Shown here: one piece after another, positions 61,001 to 64,000 of the stretch
How the letters are laid out: every line of letters begins with the position of its first letter
Position numbering within the stretch: the stretch's first letter is position 1
Source: Aquiflexum gelatinilyticum
GTDB lineage: Bacteria; Bacteroidota; Bacteroidia; Cytophagales; Cyclobacteriaceae
DNA length: 64,000 nucleotides
Reading direction: 5' to 3'
Assembly: GCF_024741135.1 (NCBI RefSeq)
Contig: NZ_JANSUY010000004.1
Coordinates: 294,094 to 358,093, forward strand
Notes under the pieces: generated by a model
The model's input: only the letters and a program-made list of their open reading frames with translations
What the model was told of the DNA's origin: nothing
The model's database searches: none
Position numbers and translations under genes: made by a program

Positions 61001-63809
61001 AAATTTCGGGGCCATCACTATCCGGGCTACTGATTTGTCTACCTTGTTTATTGAACAAACATTTAATGTAGATGTAATTCCCGCTCAACAAATCCTGTTC
61101 AGAATAAATGCAGGAGGAACGGCTGTCGCAGGCTTGAATGGTGCACCAAATTGGAAAGCAAATGAGATCAATGGCTCGTATTCAGGTGATGGTTATACCG
61201 TTACCAATGGTTCAACATACAGCGGGAATCTGTTATTTGATAATAAGCATACCTCTATACCAAGTTATATTGACAAGGCAACTTTTGAATCAATCTTTAA
61301 AAATGAAAGGCATAATAATAATGCCACGGTTATGGCCTACAATATCCCTATTTTAAATGGAGACTATCAGGTAAATCTGTACATGGGAAATTCCTATTCA
61401 GGTACAAGTACAGCTGGTACTCGGGTTTTCGATGTGAAAGCAGAAAGTAGTAACGTTCTTATTGATGTGGATTTGGTTACAAAATTTGGACATCAAAAAG
61501 GAGGAATGGAAAAATTCAACATTACAGTTACCGATGGTGTTTTGAATATTGAGTTTGTTAAAAAAATCCAAAATCCATTGGTAAATGCCATTGAGATTAT
61601 TAATACCCAAACCTCTGCCCCATTGGTAGTCACGAGTGAAATTCAAAACCAATTGAATAAAACCGGAGATATACTTGATGGCAATTTATTTTTTACCGCT
61701 TCAGGAGGTGTGGGCCAGCTGTTTTACAGTGCGGTAAACCTTCCTCCGGGAGTTACTATTGAAGATGTAAATGGAAGAATTTACGGAACCATTGCATCAG
61801 GAGCATCGGCGAATAGTCCATATCAGGTTACCTTAACTGTAAAAGACTCTAATAGCCCTGTACCTAATCAAGAATCAAGAACTTTCTATTGGGCAATTTC
61901 AGGTAATGTAACCGAAAATGGTTTGGTAGGTCATTGGAAAATGAATGAGGGGAGCGGATCAAAACTTTTAGACAGTTCAGGAAACGGGAATAATGCAGTA
62001 ATTCTAAATACGACCTCAGGAGTATCATGGGTACAGGGAAAAGACGGACTTGCTTTAAATCTAAATGGAAATTCCAACAGATTCGCAACCGTGCCATCCA
62101 ACTCCAGTCTCAACATGACAAATGCAATTACAATCACTGCATGGATCAGGACTTCAGGATTGGCAAGGAAACAGATTCTATCAAAAGGAGGTCCTGACGG
62201 ATATGAGCTCAGTATTTTTGAAACAGGAAAATTTGAATTCAGGATCAACCGCGAAAGTTCAGGCAGTACTTATAGACTTTATTCAAACCAAAATTACCCA
62301 ACCGACGGAACTACTTGGATGCATGTGGCCGCAACATTCGATGGGACAAATTCCCATATCTATATCAATGGGGTGAAAGACAATTCCGCAACATTTGCCC
62401 CAACAGCAATAAAATCAAATACCACAGAACTGCAAATTGGTGCAAGGTCTTCCATCAATCGGTGGGTAGGAGATCTAGATGAAGTAAAACTATATAATAG
62501 AGTCCTATCAGAGGTCGAGATTAACACATTGGTCACTGGAGGAATTCCTATTCCGACTGCACCTTTACTTACTTCTCCAGCTAATTCCGCAAAAGAAATA
62601 AGCATTTCGCCAACCCTAACATGGGTTACTACACAGTATGCAAGTACATATAAAATTCAACTATCCACCAGTTCTGGCTTTACATCTTTTATTTCTAATG
62701 TATCAGGCTTAACAGGGACTTCCTTTAAAACTCCAAAATTGACAAATAACGTCACATATTATTGGAGAGTCGCTGCTGTCAACGAAAAAGGGACCTCCAG
62801 TTGGTCTCAGGTGAGGTCATTCACAACAAACAGCCTCGTTGGATTTTGGAAATTGGATGAAGGAAGTGGGAATACGCTCATTGATCATTCAGGAAATGGA
62901 AATAATGCCAGCAAATCTTCTACTTCTAATTGGAACTGGATCAGCGGAAAAAGTGGCTTAGCACTTTTGCTGAATAAGTCAATTGCCCAATATGGCAGAG
63001 TTCCACATAATTCCACCATCAATATTTCAAAGCAAATAACGATCAGTGCATGGATTAGACCTGCAGACAAATTGGGTAGGCAGATAATTTCAAAAGGAGG
63101 AACTGATGGTTATGAACTGTTAACAAGATCATCAGGAAAGGTGGAGTTTAGATTTAATAGAGAAAGCAATGGTTCAACATATTCCCTCCTCTCAAATAAA
63201 AACTATCCAAGTGACGGTAAAACATGGTTACATGTAACCGCTACATTTGATGGAACCAAATCCACTATATATTTTAACGGCGTTCAAGATATTTCAAAGA
63301 CCTATTCTTCAACCACGATCAAAACAAATACCTCCGAACTTCAAATTGGAGCAAGAAAAGGTGCTAATTTATGGAGCGGTGCTCTTGATGAAATCCGGCT
63401 TTACAACAGGGCTTTGACTGCAACTGAGGTATCAAAATTACCAAATCAAACAATTGCCTTTAGAATGATGGATGACGGAGAAGATTCGGAAGATTTCATT
63501 GAAATGGATATATCAGACGTTTTAGACGATGAAAAGGAAGTCTTGGCATTTGATTCTCCACATGCAACCAAACTTTACCCTAATCCTGTAGATGATGTCA
63601 TTCATATTGAACTTTCGGATTTCAAGCATGATATAATCCAGGTCAATATCTTTGATATGAAGGGGCTGAAGTTATTTGACCAAGAACTTCAAACCGAAGA
63701 AGGGAGGTTTACAATTGATATTTCAAGGATAGGTCTAAAACAAGGAAGCTATGTTCTCTTTGTAAATTCAGATGGATACCAAAGGATTTTCAAATTCATA
63801 AAGAAATAA
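58044..63809 (+). CDS. Giant modular secreted protein with propeller, malectin-like, two LamG-type domains and T9SS tail
   Basis: 1921 residues from ATG 58044. Signal peptide (ISFAALIVFMAVSQEIFSQ), then in order: a sorbosone/glucose-dehydrogenase-like beta-propeller (about residues 25-600; GTALKFGPDGKLYLAQLNG), a calcium-type DxDxDG stretch (about 604-662; NADYDFDGFKNQDELDNG, DLDDDGDGLSDSIDPF), a cadherin-like domain (about 920-1014), a malectin-like domain (about 1014-1189), a putative Ig fold (about 1192-1289), LamG-type jellyroll 1 (about 1292-1495), a fibronectin III domain (about 1500-1595), LamG-type jellyroll 2 (about 1596-1795), and a T9SS type A tail (about 1840-1921; LYPNPVDDVIHIELSD). 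It is likely a surface-attached carbohydrate- or ligand-binding protein. No catalytic residue was identified. Confidence 0.88.
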   Translation: MSTSSFSLFRKISFAALIVFMAVSQEIFSQTISFGLDTLQFNGFSPPSKGTALKFGPDGKLYLAQLNGQIKIYTIQKTIANEYKVVASTTLLDIQNIPNHDDIGTRAKDGRSNRQSTGITVVGTATNPIIYISSSDPKWGGPSGDKALDTNSGIISRLTWTGSTWDVVDLVRGLPRSEENHSPNGLEYTIINGKPYLLLTSGGHTNAGSPSLNFAYLGEYALSAAVLSIDLNAIDALPLKTDLESGRKYKYDIPTLDDPSRPNANGIYNPNQSGYNGIDLGDPFGGNDGLNMGMIVSGGPVQIFSAGYRNTYDLVVTESGKVYVTDNGANSNWGGLPENEGNPLTITNRYLSTEPGNNSTNPSPSGEYVSNKDHLMMITSDISNYSFGSYYGGHPNPIRANPGNSYTLGSSFPFNPGGAGLFTRSLGDDANWSTLTPLYTPNQVFRTSILAPIAPGQAGFDSYAANSLPVNWPPVPKAMANPNEADYRSPDLGNPNGPKKQVVTIFPINTNGIAEYKASSFNGALKGALIAGKSNGTIHLLSLNPDGSLKQLEANKWNLNSGNALGITSNGDTEIFPGTIWVTTFDNRVHVLTPQISTNCILQSNPDFDPNADYDFDGFKNQDELDNGTDICSAASKPSDFDGDFISDLNDLDDDGDGLSDSIDPFQLGNPTSLPIENELFSDKTDELNRPLGYLGLGLTGLMNNGASNPNWLYWLDVPNSGPLPNDIFGGAAGAIQIAITGGSANGTANNQQKGFQFGANVGNETGEFIITGRLLSLTGPQLFYDVTHNGEIGIQMGDGTQSNFFKLVFTKTQILAGLEVNNIPDPAPLTYPISTSNRPIGSENIDFILKVKPVQGTVEPMVKIGNRNLISLGTKSLTGKVLESVQQITKPLAIGVFGTTASQGVEFLATYDFFKVIGGQPFVIQTLPDISKQVGSQSIQIDLGEYFNDGDGIENLKFTVSKNTNSTIGASIVGKILTLSFPSQPNFGAITIRATDLSTLFIEQTFNVDVIPAQQILFRINAGGTAVAGLNGAPNWKANEINGSYSGDGYTVTNGSTYSGNLLFDNKHTSIPSYIDKATFESIFKNERHNNNATVMAYNIPILNGDYQVNLYMGNSYSGTSTAGTRVFDVKAESSNVLIDVDLVTKFGHQKGGMEKFNITVTDGVLNIEFVKKIQNPLVNAIEIINTQTSAPLVVTSEIQNQLNKTGDILDGNLFFTASGGVGQLFYSAVNLPPGVTIEDVNGRIYGTIASGASANSPYQVTLTVKDSNSPVPNQESRTFYWAISGNVTENGLVGHWKMNEGSGSKLLDSSGNGNNAVILNTTSGVSWVQGKDGLALNLNGNSNRFATVPSNSSLNMTNAITITAWIRTSGLARKQILSKGGPDGYELSIFETGKFEFRINRESSGSTYRLYSNQNYPTDGTTWMHVAATFDGTNSHIYINGVKDNSATFAPTAIKSNTTELQIGARSSINRWVGDLDEVKLYNRVLSEVEINTLVTGGIPIPTAPLLTSPANSAKEISISPTLTWVTTQYASTYKIQLSTSSGFTSFISNVSGLTGTSFKTPKLTNNVTYYWRVAAVNEKGTSSWSQVRSFTTNSLVGFWKLDEGSGNTLIDHSGNGNNASKSSTSNWNWISGKSGLALLLNKSIAQYGRVPHNSTINISKQITISAWIRPADKLGRQIISKGGTDGYELLTRSSGKVEFRFNRESNGSTYSLLSNKNYPSDGKTWLHVTATFDGTKSTIYFNGVQDISKTYSSTTIKTNTSELQIGARKGANLWSGALDEIRLYNRALTATEVSKLPNQTIAFRMMDDGEDSEDFIEMDISDVLDDEKEVLAFDSPHATKLYPNPVDDVIHIELSDFKHDIIQVNIFDMKGLKLFDQELQTEEGRFTIDISRIGLKQGSYVLFVNSDGYQRIFKFIKK

Positions 63810-63884
63810 ATTCCAATGAAGTTTATACAATCCGATAAAATTAAATCGGTTAAAATAGATTGATTTAAAAAAGGAATGCAAAAG

Positions 63885-63924
63885 CAAAAGAGTCAGAAAA
63901 CTTCCTTTCTGACTCTTTTGGTTT
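63885..63924 (+). terminator. Intrinsic terminator after the giant gene
   Basis: CAAAAGAGTCAGAAA and TTTCTGACTCTTTTG are perfect 15-bp inverted copies around a 6-nt loop. T-rich flanks on both sides make it usable by a converging transcript as well. Confidence 0.88.
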
Positions 63925-64000
63925 AATTATTGACTATTAGAAATTAAGGTTTTAATGATCTAATGGTCAAAAATAGTTGGTAAAACACCTTCTAACAGTC

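Noticed and set aside
63960..64000. Possible C-terminal end of a minus-strand gene at the right edge (LLEGVLPTIFDH then stop)
   Set aside because: Only 12 codons are visible. The position after a terminator fits a converging gene, but this is too short to support a feature.

Overview
The window is chromosomal DNA of a Bacteroidota bacterium, most likely order Cytophagales near the Cyclobacteriaceae (Algoriphagus/Belliella-like). This placement is inferred from gene content: three SusC-type or plug-domain outer-membrane proteins and a SusD, two proteins with a C-terminal type IX secretion (T9SS) tail, bacillithiol synthesis (bshC), DUF3810 and DUF6089 proteins, a long Ala/Glu-tailed S16, and promoter boxes of the Bacteroidota form TAnnTTTG. 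No phage, insertion sequence, CRISPR array or integrase is visible; most of the window is core genome.

Layout. 1-5.1 kb (minus strand): the N-terminal part of a SusC receptor cut by the window edge, an AT-rich gap, a small outer-membrane barrel, and the overlapping pair bshC/5-formyl-THF cyclo-ligase. 5.3-10.5 kb (plus): Cu(I) P-type ATPase, a small CxxC metal-binding protein, an M16 protease, ispF and mnmD. 10.6-15.0 kb (minus): one 1457-residue AsmA/TamB-like protein. 15.0-16.1 kb: a 1.1-kb gap with two related tRNA-like elements in tandem, each with a TAATTTTG box, a leader hairpin and an intrinsic terminator; this is the most unusual part of the window. 16.1-22.3 kb: rluD, a PLP-dependent desulfhydrase/ACC-deaminase-family enzyme, an AlbA/Schlafen-type protein, uvrB and an Lnb (DUF4105) protein. 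22.3-28.5 kb: a T9SS-tailed surface protein, then gntP, ridA-like and M19 dipeptidase genes separated by two diverged copies of one intergenic element, then a bacterial PH-domain protein. 29.0-37.8 kb: a SusC/SusD pair, a lipoprotein and a 1107-residue FG-GAP/ASPIC lipoprotein, which look like one nutrient-uptake locus.

37.8-42.4 kb: tRNA-Arg(CCU), the translation operon rpsP-rimM-trmD-rplS, gltX and a small charged protein. 42.5-50.8 kb: a plug-domain protein without a barrel, a small barrel, a NifU/Nfu protein, DUF3810, pdxJ (convergent), yqeY, cvpA, pabA and a CBS protein. 50.8-57.2 kb: nadK, a DUF6089 outer-membrane protein, uppS, bamA and two OmpH/Skp genes, an envelope-biogenesis cluster. 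57.4-64 kb: a thioredoxin and a 1921-residue modular T9SS protein.

A second window-wide pattern is that many intergenic gaps hold degenerate 7-bp tandem repeats of varied sequence but constant period, often ending just before a start codon or stop codon. They resemble in form the heptanucleotide repeats known from cyanobacteria.

Limits: functions come from motif recognition by eye; no database search, folding program or alignment was run. Where an upstream non-ATG codon and a better downstream ATG were both available I chose the ATG and say so.
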